From Pseudomonas viciae (GTDB lineage Bacteria; Pseudomonadota; Gammaproteobacteria; Pseudomonadales; Pseudomonadaceae), in assembly GCF_004786035.1 (NCBI RefSeq), contig NZ_CP035088.1, forward strand, positions 3,694,001 to 3,758,000: 64,000 nt of DNA. The letters run 5' to 3'. This document shows, in pieces, positions 10,001 through 30,500 of the stretch. A model generated the notes under the pieces. It was not told the origin of the DNA and did not search any database. It was given only the letters and a program-made list of their open reading frames with translations. The translations under genes were made by a program, and so were the position numbers. Every line of letters begins with the position of its first letter. Position 1 is the first letter of the stretch.

Positions 10001-10815
10001 CGGACCTGCGCCACATAGTTGCGATAAGGTACGGGCTCGGGTAACTGGTCGGCCTGCCCGAGCAGAAACGCCTGCATCTCATGCTGCACCAACTCCAGCG
10101 CCGCATGGTCCATCGCCATGTGGTGGAACAACAGGATCGCGACCCAACGCTGGTGGGTTTGATCCTGCGCACAGACCAGACGCATCAGCGGCGCCTGGCC
10201 GACGTCCAGTCGGTGATGCCGAGTGTCGAAGCGTTGCTGCAGTTGCCAGAGAATCTCGCCATCGGCAGGGTCCAGCACGATCTCTTCCAGCGACAATCTG
10301 GCCTGGTGCCAGACCACTTGCACGGGCTCGTCCAAGCCTTCCCACACCATCGAAGTGCGCAATATGTCGTGGCGATCGATCACGCCTTGCAGAGCCTGGG
10401 TAAAGTCATCCAATCGTGCGCGTCGGTCCGCGCCGAACAAGGCCTGCAACACATAGGGATCACCCTGCTCCGCGGCGAGGTGATGATAGAGAATGCCCTC
10501 CTGCAACGGCGCCAGGGGGTAAATGTCCTGCACGTTGCCCGCACCGCCAGGAACGCTGTCGACGATCCGGTCGATCGCCTCCTGGCTGAGGCGGGCCAGG
10601 GGCAGCATGTCTGGCGTGATACGGAATGCCGGGCTCAGCCAGTCGCCACCGTTTCTCTCCACCAGCTCAAGCAGTTCGCGCTTATGGACAATGAGGCTGT
10701 CCCACAGCGCGTTGTCCAGTCCTTCGTCGTCGCCCAGGATCACAAGGTTGTCGTCGTCCTGTTGGAGACGGATCGGGTACTGGGACAGAGCTGTCATCAA
10801 TTCGCTGAATTGCAT
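1..10815 (-). CDS. Third peptin NRPS (modules 14-17 visible), C-terminus outside window
   Basis: Nonribosomal peptide synthetase continuing the chain from the 4-module NRPS. All 3605 codons from 10815 to the window edge are open; the gene is cut at its 3' end. The start ATG at 10815 (MQFSEL) is chosen because the first ~60 residues look like a TubC-type N-terminal docking domain, then RITPDMLPL opens a C domain. Visible order: docking, C-A-T (module 14), C-A-T (15), C-A-T (16), partial C (17). T-domain GGHSL serines lie near residues 1083, 2157 and 3232. All C domains carry the extended HH(I/L)xxxxGD motif of dual epimerization/condensation domains plus a canonical HHxxxDH motif. A codes read Ala, Ala, Val. 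No thioesterase is visible; tandem TE domains are expected beyond the left edge by analogy with other Pseudomonas lipopeptide synthetases. A 329-bp gap separates it from the preceding NRPS and holds a possible promoter. Confidence 0.95.
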   Translation of the reverse strand, partial: MQFSELMTALSQYPIRLQQDDDNLVILGDDEGLDNALWDSLIVHKRELLELVERNGGDWLSPAFRITPDMLPLARLSQEAIDRIVDSVPGGAGNVQDIYPLAPLQEGILYHHLAAEQGDPYVLQALFGADRRARLDDFTQALQGVIDRHDILRTSMVWEGLDEPVQVVWHQARLSLEEIVLDPADGEILWQLQQRFDTRHHRLDVGQAPLMRLVCAQDQTHQRWVAILLFHHMAMDHAALELVQHEMQAFLLGQADQLPEPVPYRNYVAQVRLGVGGDSHEAFFREMLGDVDEPTLPLGFSAVPEGESVVEEVHLPIDVELSRRLRAQARQLGVSAAALYHLAWARVVGAVSGRQDVVFGTVLMGRMQGGDGADRALGMFINTLPLRVKLAGQGVREGVKATHAGLTALLGHEHASLALAQRCSGVPAPAPLFGSLLNYRHSGTAQAPTVQTLEAWEGLHSLGGAEGTNYPLTLSVDDLGEGFSLSVLALAGIGAQRIAGYMRQTLESLVRMLEQTPDLPLQHVSILPASEREQLLVTFNATEADYPRQQTIHGLFEEQVQRTPDAVAVIRGEQRLTYRELNERANRLAHYLRKQGVKPDSRVAICVERGIDMVVGLLAILKAGGGYVPLDPTYPLDRIVYMLEDSAPAAVLAQTATVELLAGASMPVINLDSGLWQGESVQNPQVAELTSAHLAYVIYTSGSTGLPKGVMIEHRNTVNFLTWAHRSFDAQTLSKTLFSTSLNFDLAVYECFAPLTSGGSIDVVTNVLELQQSEHDITLINTVPSALKALLESGGLGEGVDTVNVAGEALKRSLVETLFEQTQVKRLCNLYGPSETTTYSSWVSMAREDGFAAHIGKPVANTQFYLLDEHQQPVPLGVPGEIYIGGAGVARGYLNRDDLTAERFLKDPFSTAPNARMYKTGDLGRYLPDGNIEYLGRNDDQVKIRGFRIELGEIEAKLARHDGLKETVVLAREDVPGDKRLVAYFTQHSPDETVEIETLRTHLQAHLPAYMVPAAYVRLDALPLTPNGKLDRKALPAPDLDAVITRGYEAPQGEVETVLAQIWQDLLKVERVGRHDHFFELGGHSLLAVSLIERMRQAGLSADVRVLFNQPTLAALAAAVGSGKEVSVPANLIALDCERITADLLPLANLSQETIDRLVATVPCGARNVQDIYPLAPLQEGILYHHLAAEQGDPYLLQSQFAFDNQERLEAFVQALQVVIDRHDILRTSIVWEGLEEPMQVVWREARLHLEALDLDPAAGDIVGQLRQRFDPRHHRIDVAQAPLMRLAYARDEANHRLVATLLFHHIALDHTAMDVVQHEMQAHLLGEAGQLTAAVPYRNYVAQARLGVSREEHEAFFHDMLGDIDEPTLPFNLQDVQGGGRDIEETTQAVDAALDLRLRAQARQLGVSAASLVHLAWAQVLAKVSGKQEVVFGTVLMGRMQAGEGADRALGMFINTLPLRVSLGGQGVKAGVKAVHGQLTALLGHEHASLALAQRCSGVAAPLPLFSALLNYRHRATGEASAQALQAWRGINVLDGEDRTNYPLTLNVDDLGTGFNLTVLVAQQIGAQRVCAYMHAALQTLVQALEQTPQAALYRLSILPASERERLLVTFNATEADYPRQQTIHGLFEEQVQRTPDAVAVIRGEQRLNYRELNERANRLAHYLRKQGVKPDSRVAICVERGIDMVVGLLAILKAGGGYVPLDPAYPQDRIAYMLEDSAPAAILVQGTTRHLLGEMAVPVIDLDQGVWQDEAAPNPQVPGLTSSHLAYVIYTSGSTGLPKGVMIEHRNTVNFLTWAHRSFDDATLSKTLFSTSLNFDLAVYECFAPLTSGGSIEVVTNVLELQQGEHDITLINTVPSALKALLESGGLGEGVDTVNVAGEALKRSLVETLFEQTQVKRLCNLYGPSETTTYSSWVSMAREDGFAAHIGKPVANTQFYLLDEHQQPVPLGVPGEIYIGGAGVARGYLNRDDLTAERFLKDPFSTAPNARMYKTGDLGRYLPDGNIEYLGRNDDQVKIRGFRIELGEIEAKLVQAPNIKETVVLAREDVPGDKRLVAYFTQHSPDETVEIETLRTHLQAQLPAYMVPAAYVRLDALPLTPNGKLDRKTLPAPDLDAVITRGYEAPQGEVETALAQIWQDLLKVERVGRHDHFFELGGHSLLAVSLIGRMRQLGLSADVRVLFSQPTLAALASAVGSGSEVVVPDNGILLGCTRITPSMLPLVVLDQLDIDRIVETVPGGARNVQDIYPLAPLQEGILYHHIAAHTGDPYVLQATFIVTDRERLEAFAQALQGVIDRHDILRTSVVWEGLDEPVQVVWRKAQLAVEELALTAEAGDIAGQLHERFDTLHYRLDMQQAPLMRIAYAHDPAHQRWVAMLLFHHMALDHTALEVVQHEMQAHLLGQADQLGEAVPFRNYVAQARLGVSRAEHEGFFRDMLSDVDEPTLPFGVLDVRGDGSDIEEAGLSLPVDLSRRLRAQARQLGVSAASLHHLAWAHVLGQVSGKQDVVFGTVLMGRMQGGEGADRALGMFINTLPLRVSVGAQGVRDGVKAAHARLTGLLGHEHASLALAQRCSAVAAPLPLFSALLNYRHSAADAASSEALVAWDGIQLLSNEERTNYPLTLSVDDLGEDFRLSALAVPQIGAQRMCAYMSVALEHLVEALEQAPQTPLHSLSILPSTERRQLLVDFNATTRSYPQDRTVHGLFEAQAKERPQAIAAVHDAYSLGYAELNHRANRLARHLVGLGVQPGDRVAIALERSIELLVSQLAILKCAAAYVPLDVSAPLERQEFMVRDSGARTLLSLSTMTAPEGIARVDLDTVVLDSEADHDLRLIQSTESVAYIMYTSGSTGTPKGVLVPHRAINRLVINNGYADFNTEDRVAFASNPAFDASTLDVWAPLLNGGCVVVVDQDVLLTQERFAALLQEQSVSVLWMTAGLFHQYAAGLMSVFAQLRYLIVGGDVLDPAVIGRVLNEGAPLHLLNGYGPTEATTFTTTHEIKTVGEGGIPIGRPIGNSRVYVLDANRQPVPIGVAGELYIGGDGVAKGYLNRPELTAEKFVADPFNADPGALLYRTGDLARWRADGTVDYLGRNDDQVKIRGFRIELGEVEARLGQCPGVKDAVVLARQDDAGPKRLVGYVIAEPGVTLSVHDLRGQLSSVLADYMLPSALVVLPAFPLTANGKLDRRALPAPDAEAYASREYEAPQGEVEQTLAQIWVDVLKVEKVGRHDHFFELGGHSLLAVTLIERMRQAGLSADVRVLFSQPTLAALAAAVGSGKEIRVPANRIPADCEHISPDMLPLVTLSQDAIDQIVATVPGGARNVQDIYPLAPLQEGILYHHLAAEQGDPYVLQTQFAFDNRERLDAFIGALQVVIDRHDILRTSVVWEGLDEPVQVVWREVVLAPQCIVPDASAGDIATQLASRFDARHYRLDLGQAPLLQLAYARDEAQDRWVAILLFHHMALDHTALDVMQHEMQMHLLGQDGQLGEAMPYRNYVAQARLGASEQEHEAFFREMLGDIDEPTLPFGLQDVQGEGHGIDEVRQPVDLALSRRLRTQARHLGVSAASLVHLAWAQVLGKVSGKQEVVFGTVLLGRMQGGDGADRALGMFINT
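1010..4234 (-). other. Module 16 (dual E/C-A-T), predicted Val
   Basis: Boundaries approximate. The C domain has HHIAAHTGD and HHMALDHTA. A-domain code read from FDASTLD, SVLWMT, LIVGGD and GYGPTEATTF gives DALWIGGTF plus the usual Lys, a well-known Val code. The A core DNA is nearly identical to module 6, also Val. T motif near 1112-1146. Confidence 0.85.
1560..2330 (-). repeat. Val A-domain tract, copy in module 16
   Basis: About 770 bp nearly identical to 34627-35397 (constant offset 33067). Covers the A3-A8 core including all specificity residues; flanks are clearly more diverged. Confidence 0.8.
4235..7454 (-). other. Module 15 (dual E/C-A-T), predicted Ala
   Basis: Boundaries approximate. 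C domain with HHLAAEQGD and HHIALDHTA. A code from FDLAVYE, TLINTVPS, VNVAGEA and LYGPSETTTY gives DLYNNALTY(K), close to the published Ala code DLFNNALTYK. The A core is a near-exact copy of module 14, exactly 3219 bp (1073 codons) away. Confidence 0.82.
4634..5490 (-). repeat. Ala A-domain core tract, module 15 copy
   Basis: One of five highly similar ~0.86-kb tracts. Similarity to module 14 starts further left, at 4342 (partner 7561), in the T domain. Confidence 0.8.
7455..10815 (-). other. Module 14 with N-terminal docking domain, predicted Ala
   Basis: Boundaries approximate. Residues 1-60 resemble a TubC-like docking helix-hairpin (QYPIRLQQDDDNLVI...HKRELLELV), expected to receive the chain from the preceding NRPS. 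C domain with HHLAAEQGD and HHMAMDHAA. A code DLYNNALTY(K), predicted Ala. Confidence 0.82.
7853..8709 (-). repeat. Ala A-domain core tract, module 14 copy
   Basis: Exactly 3219 bp from the module 15 copy, consistent with tandem module duplication or conversion. Confidence 0.8.
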
Positions 10816-10954
10816 CGAAGGACCTGCTTTTCTAGTTCGGAGTGGTTGACGATAAAAACGTGTTGTTCAGGTACGGCGCCGCGCCTGGACGGTGGTTGGC
10901 CGACCTCGGCGCACGGGCCAAAGCGATGGATAATCGTCACGTTCAACCGAAGGA

Positions 10955-10972
10955 GGCGGTTTGCGAACCGCC
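10955..10972. repeat. Short inverted repeat in NRPS gap
   Basis: GGCGGTT-TGCG-AACCGCC, 7-bp arms, 4-nt loop. It follows rather than precedes the T-run on the minus strand, so it does not form a classical intrinsic terminator; it lies in the predicted 5' leader of the third NRPS. Confidence 0.4.
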
Positions 10973-11016
10973 CCCTTACAGGCCAAAAAAAATTAGAGCA
11001 TTCGGTAGGTGATGTC

Positions 11017-11036
11017 TGTCATGGGAAGCAGGGACA
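11017..11036. promoter_or_regulatory. syr-syp-box-like dyad upstream of the third NRPS
   Basis: TGTCATG-N6-AGGGACA: TGTC and GACA spaced by exactly 12 bp, 11 of 14 consensus positions. About 200 bp upstream of the NRPS start at 10815. Candidate activator site. Confidence 0.45.
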
Positions 11037-11090
11037 AGCCCCGACGTCGCTCAGCCAGGACGTACAGACGCGCAGGATTCGGGGCGAGCG

Positions 11091-11116
11091 CCCTGCCCGG
11101 AAAGCCCGGGACAGGG
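11091..11116 (-). terminator. GC-rich hairpin after the second NRPS stop
   Basis: CCCTGCCCGG-aaagc-CCGGGaCAGGG, 10-bp stem with one bulge, 29 nt past the stop codon. No T-run directly after it on the minus strand, so it is a weak terminator or attenuator candidate. Confidence 0.35.
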
Positions 11117-11144
11117 CATTCACCCCTCGGATGAAGCTGCCGAC

Positions 11145-24316
<13,172 letters not shown>

Positions 24317-24320
<4 letters not shown>

Positions 24321-27300
24321 AGGACAATCTCCATTTTTTCTGTCGTTGCCGCGTATTCCGAGAGCGTGGGCCGCTCGAACAACGTCCGTACATCCGCTTC
24401 CATACCCTCTTGGCGCATCCGCTCCATCAGGCTGACGGCAAGCAAGGAATGCCCGCCCAGCTCGAAGAAGTGATCGTGACGGCCAACGCGCTCTACGTTG
24501 AGCACTTCAGCCCACAACTGGGCCAGTGTGATTTCGGTTTCGCCGATGGGGGCTTCGTAGCCCCGGGTGATGAAGGCATCCAAGTCCGGTGCCGGCAGCA
24601 CTTTACGGTTGAGCTTGCCGTTGGGCGTCAGCGGCATGGTGTCGAGGCGTACATAGGCCACCGGCACCATGAAGGCCGGCAGTTGGGCCAACAGGCAGGC
24701 ACGCAGCGCGTCGATGTCCACTGTTTCGCCCGCCGCGTATTCGGTGAAATAGGCCACCAGGCGTTTTTCCCCCGGTACGTCCTCGCGGACCAGCACCGCA
24801 GCCTCTTTCACCGTATCGTGTTGGGCGAGCTTGGCTTCGATCTCACCCAGTTCGATACGGAACCCGCGGATCTTCACCTGATCGTCATTACGCCCCAGGT
24901 ACTGCAACGTGCCGTCGGGCAACCAGCGACCGATGTCGCCGGTCTTGTACAGGCGGGCGTCGGCCTTGCCATAGAACGGGTCGGCGATAAAGCGCTCGGC
25001 GCTGAGCTGCGGCAGGTTGAGGTAGCCGCGCGCGACTCCGATACCGCCGATGTGGATCTCACCGGGTACGCCCACCGGCAGCAACTGCCCGTGGCTGTCC
25101 AGTACATGCAACTGCATGTTGCGGATCGGTCGGCCAATCGGGATCGACTGGTGCCGGTAGGTCTCGAGATCGCTATCAGCGGTGTACCAGGCGACCACGT
25201 CACTGCACTCGGTCGGCCCGTAGCTGTTGATCACCGTTGGCCGTGGCAGAGGGAGTTTTTCCAGCATGGCGAGCTGGATCGGCTCACCGCCCAACACCAC
25301 CCGTTTCAGACAGGCAAGGGCTTGCTGATGATCGGCGTCCACCAGCGCGTGGAAGGCGCTGGGCGACATGTTGAGGTGCGTGATGCCGGCGTCGGCGATC
25401 TGCGCGACGATGGCGCCGGGGTTGAAGGGTTCTTCGGCCAGGTGCAGCGTGGCGCCGACCAGCAGTGGCGCGAGGATGTTTTTCTGGGTCAGGTCGAAGT
25501 TGTAGGAGGACGCCAGCAGCACGGCATCGCCAGCATCGAACGCCAGGTCTTCGAGGTACCAGTCCAGCAGGTTGCGCAGGCCGCGATGTTCAACCATCAC
25601 GCCCTTGGGCAAGCCGGTGGAGCCGGAGGTGTAGATCACGTAGGCCAGGTGGGCCGGCGCCAGCTCGCTGACCTGCGGAACCTGTTCCGGCTCGTCTTGC
25701 CACGGGCCGGCGTCCAGGTCGATCAGTGGCACCTGGACCTGCGACAAGAGCCCTCGGGTCGCTGCCTGGGCCAGCACCGCAGCCGGCTCGCTGTCGGCCA
25801 GCATGTAGGCAATCCGTTCCGCAGGATAAGCCGGATCCAATGGCACATAACCACCGCCCGCCTTGAGAATCGCCAACAACCCGATCACCATCTCGGCGCT
25901 GCGCTGGACACAGATCGCCACGCGCGAATCCGCTTGCACGCCCTGCTTGCGCAGGTAATGCGCCAACTGGTTGGCTCGCGTGTCCAACTGGCGATAGCTC
26001 AACGCGTGCTCGCCATGCAGGACGGCCACGCTGTCCGGCGTGCGCTGGACCTGGGCTTCGAACAGGCCGAGAACGGTCTGCTCCCGCGGGTTATCGGCGC
26101 CACCGGTATTGAACTCGGCCAACAGTTTCAGACGCTCGCTCGGCGGCAGGATCGACAACTGGTGCAACGGCGCTTCTGGCGTCTGCTCAAGCATCTGGAT
26201 CAGGCCTTCCAGCGCCTGCCGGACATACCCACAAAGCCGCTGCGCACCGACGCGGGCCGGGGTCATGACGGTGAAACTGAACGCCTCGCCCTGGTCATCC
26301 ACCGACAACGTCAGCGGGTAGTTGGTCCGTTCTTCGCCACCCAGCACCTGGATACCGTCCCAGGCCGACAGCGCTTCGGCGGAAGCGGTCACGCCGGTGT
26401 GGCGATAGTTGAGCAAGGCACTGAACAATGGCGTCGGCGCCTCTACGCCGCTGCAGCGTTGCGCCAGCACCAGCGAGGCGTGCTCATGGCCGAGCAACGC
26501 GGTCAGTCGGGCATGGGTCGCTTTCACACCGGCACGGACCCCGGTCTGCCCCAGGCTCACCCGCAACGGCAACGTATTGATGAACATCCCCAGTGCCCGG
26601 TCGGCGCCCTCGCCGCCCTGCATCCGTCCCACCAACACCGTGCCGAACACCACGTCGTCGCGACCCGACACCGTGCCCAGTACCTGGGCCCAAACCAAGT
26701 GATACAGGCTCGCCGCACTCACCCCGAGCTGACGGGCCTGGGCCCGCAATCGACGACTGAGGTCGGCCTCGACCTCCTCGCGAACCTCTTCGATGCCGCT
26801 ACCATCGCCCTGCACATCCTGTAAATCGAACGGCAATGTCGGCTCGTCGACATCACCGAGCATGTCGCGGAAGAACAGCTCATGGGCTTCGTGACTCACA
26901 CCCAAGCGAGCCTGGGCTACGTAGTTGCGGTACGGCACCGATGCCGGCAAGCGTTGCGCCTGGCCGAGCATGTGCGCCTCGATCTCGGCCGACAGCACGG
27001 CCAGCGAGGTGGCATCGTCCACCAGGTGATGGAACAACAGCATGCCCACCCAGCGCTGGTTGGCCGGGTCTTGCGCATAAGCGACCCGCATCAGCGGCGC
27101 CTGGCGGATGTCCAGGCGATAGTGCCGGGGGTCGAAACGCTGATGCAACTGCGTGGCAACCTCCCCGGCCGCCGGATCCAGCTCGACCGACTCGACCACC
27201 AGCCGCGCCTCACGCCAGACCACCTGCATCGGCTCGACCAGGCCCTCCCAGAGCACACCGGTGCGCAGGATATCGTGACGGGAGACGACGGCTTGCAGTG

Positions 27301-27579
27301 CTTGGGTGAAATGGTCCACGTGGACGAAGCTGTCGAACGCGAACATCACGTATTGCAAGTAGGGATCGCCCTGGGCGGCGGCGATGTGGTGATACAGGAT
27401 CCCTTCCTGCAACGGCGCCAGGGCGTAGATATCCTGCACATTCGTCACGCCACCTGGCACCGTGGCCACGATGCGGTCGATGGCGTCCTGGTCCAGATCG
27501 GCCAGGGGCAGCATGTCCGGGGTGATCCGCGTGCAACCGTCCGGGATCGCGTTGCCCGGCACCACGACTTCTGTGTGCC
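24317..27579 (-). other. Module 9 (variant dual E/C-A-T), predicted homoserine-like polar residue
   Basis: Boundaries approximate. C domain with HHIAAAQGD, IYALAPLQ and the variant HHLVDDATS near 27010-27042; it follows Thr8. A code from FDLTQKN, THLNMSP, VVLGGEP and SYGPTECSDV gives DLKNVGSDV(K). From memory this is one change from a published homoserine code. Hse would fit position 9 of corpeptin-type peptides. Confidence 0.68.
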
Positions 27580-30500
27580 CGCCCACGGCGGCGGCCAACG
27601 CGGCCAGCGTCGGTTGGCCGAACAGCACCCGCACATCGGCACTCAAGCCGACGTGGCGCATGCGCTCGATCAGCTTCACCGCCAGCAGCGAATGACCGCC
27701 CAATTCGAAGAAATTGTCGTGACGACCGATCCGCTCGAGGTCCAGCAGGTCTTGCCAGATCGCGGCGATGATCGTCTCGGCCTCGCCTTGCGGCGCTTCG
27801 TATTCACGGGTCGCCACCGCCGATTGATCCGGCACCGGCAAAGCCTTGCGGTCGAGCTTGCCGTTGGTGGTCAGCGGGAACGCCTCGAGGACCACGAACG
27901 CGCCAGGCACCATGTAGTCCGCCAGCGAAGCCAGCAATTGTGTACGCAGCTCGGTGGCTGACGGTTGCGCGCCGTCTGCGGCAATCACATAACCCACCAG
28001 GCGCTTGTCGCCCGGCGTGTCTTCACGGGCAATCACCAGCGCCTCGCTGACCCCCTCGCAAGCGGCCAAGGTCGCTTCGATCTCGCCCAACTCGATACGG
28101 AAACCGCGGATTTTCACCTGGTCATCGTTGCGGCCCAGGTATTCGATGCTCCCGTCCGCCAGCCAGCGACCGAGGTCACCGGTCCTGTACAGGCGCGCCC
28201 CTTCACACCCGCTAAAGGTGTCGACGATAAAGCGTTCCTGGGTCAACTCGGGACGATTCAGGTAACCCCGTGCCACACCCGCGCCGCCCACATACATCTC
28301 ACCCACCACCCCCACCGGCACCGGCTCGCGCTGGGCGTCGAGCACGTACAGTTGCAGGTCGGGAATGCGCTTGCCGATCGGGCTGACGCCGGTCAACTGC
28401 GCGTCCGCCGCTTCTAGCGGGCGATACGTCACGTGCACCGTCGTCTCGGTGATGCCGTACATGTTCACCAACTGTGTCCCGGCGTTGGCTACACGGGCAT
28501 ACCAGGGCTTGAGAATGCCGGTTTCCAGCGCTTCGCCACCAAAGATCACCTGGCGCAGGCTGTGGCGCAGGTCGCTTTCGCCCTGGGCCACGATCAGTTG
28601 CCGGAAAGCGCTCGGCGTCTGGTTCAACACCGTGACGCCAGCCTCGCATAGCAGCGCGTAGCAGTCTTGCGGGGAACGACTGACCAACTGCGGTACCACC
28701 AACAGGCGGCCACCATGGATCAACGCCCCCCAAATCTCCCAGACCGAGAAGTCGAAAGCGAAGGAATGGAACAGCGCCCATACATCCCGCTGGCCGAACT
28801 CGAACCAGGGCTGGGTCGCCGAGAACAGCCGGGCGACGTTGCGGTGCTCGACCATCACGCCCTTGGGTAACCCGGTGGAACCGGAGGTGTAGATCACGTA
28901 GGCCAATTGCGACGACGTCAGGCCAGGCACTTGCGGGTTGACGGTGGACTGGCTGCGCAATGCCGGGTTATCGAGCTCGATCACCCGTATGGACTCTTCG
29001 GCCAGCAGCACATGGGTGGCGGCATGCACCACGATCGCCACGGGGGAACTGTCCTCGAGCATGTAGGCAATGCGTTCGGCCGGATAAGCCGGATCCAGCG
29101 GCACATAACCGGCGCCGGACTTCAAGATGCCCAGCAGGCCGACGATCATGTCCAGGCCGCGTTCGACACAGATCGCCACCCGGTCATCCGGGCGAATGCC
29201 CAGCGACAGCAGGCGATGGGCGAGCTGGTTGGCCTGGGCGTTGAGCTCGCCGTAGGTCAGCGCCTGATCTTCGAACACCACCGCTACCGCGTCGGGTTGC
29301 GTCGCGACCTGGGCCTCGAATTGACGATGGATCATCGCGTCATGGGCATACGTCGCCTCTGGCGCATTCCAGGTTTCCAACAGTTGCTTGCGTTCGGCCG
29401 GTGGCAATACCGCGAGGTTGCGCACCGCCGTCTGCGGCGCGTGTTCCAGGGAGTCGACCAGGCTCTGCAGGGTCACCTGCACATAGTCACAGATACGTTG
29501 CGCACCGATCCGGGACTCGACCTGCACCGTCAGGCTGAAGCCTTCGCCCAGGTCATCGACGTTCAGCGTCAGCGGATAGTTGGTGCGCTCCTCGCTGGAC
29601 AACATTTGCATGCCGCTCCAGGCCGACAACCCCTCATCCGTCACCTGCAGCGAACTGTGGCGGAAGTTCAGCAGCGTGCTGAACAGTGGCGCTGGCGAGG
29701 CCACGTCACTGCAGCGTTGGGCCAAGGCCAGGGACGCATGCTCATGCCCCAGCAACCCGGTCAGGCGTGCATGGGTGGTCTTCACTGCATCCCGCACGCT
29801 CTGCTCATCCACGGGCACGCAGATCGGCAAGGTGTTGATGAACATGCCCAGGGCCCGGTCAGCCCCGTCGCCGCCTTGCAACCGTCCCAGCAGGACCGTG
29901 CCGAAGACCACGTTCTCCTGGCCCGAGGCCACGGCCAGGACCCGGGCCCAGGCCAGATGGACCAGGCTGGCGGCACTGACACCAAGCTGGCGGGCTTGAG
30001 TCCGCAGGCGCAGGCTCAAGGCGTCATCGACAAACACTTTCACTTCCTCGATGCCATGCCCGTCGCCCTGGACCTGGGCCAGGCCGAATGGCAGCGTCGG
30101 CTCGTCGATATCACCGAGCATCTCGCGGAAGAATTTTTCGTGTTCCTCTTCGCTCGTCCCCAGACGGGCCTGGGCCACGTAGTTGCGATAAGGCACCGAT
30201 GCGCTCAGGTGTTCATCCTGACCCAACAGGTACATTTGCATCTCGTGCTGCATCACATCCAGGGCCGTGTGGTCCAGGGCCATGTGATGGAACAGCAGGA
30301 TGGCGACCCAGCGATCCAGGGCCTCGTCCCGGGCGTAAGCCAGGTGCAACAGCGGGGCCCGGCCCAAATCCAGGCGGCTGTGCCGCGCATCGAATCGACT
30401 GGCCAGTTGCGTGGCGATGTCGCCGGCCGAGGCATCGAGAACAATGCACTGCGGCGCCAGCACCACCTCGCGCCAGACCACTTGCACCGGCTCATCCAAC

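Larger units (their letters stand above)
10816..11144 (-). promoter_or_regulatory. Gap between second and third NRPS genes, probable internal promoter
   Basis: 329 bp without a gene, breaking the tight coupling of the NRPS operon. It contains a hairpin just past the upstream stop (11091-11116), a syr-syp-like dyad (11017-11036), a TCTAAT -10-like hexamer on the minus strand (10992-10997), a run of eight T on the minus strand (10985-10992) and an inverted repeat (10955-10972). The dyad centre lies about 32 bp upstream of the -10, the geometry expected of an activator site near -41.5. Confidence 0.5.

Noticed and set aside
10985..10992. Run of eight T on the minus strand as an intrinsic terminator
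   Set aside because: No stable hairpin precedes it on the minus strand; the GGCGGTT inverted repeat follows it instead.
11017..11036. Nine-codon ORF MTDITYRML near the dyad as an MbtH remnant
   Set aside because: No ribosome site and far too short; the similarity to any MbtH start is not supportable.
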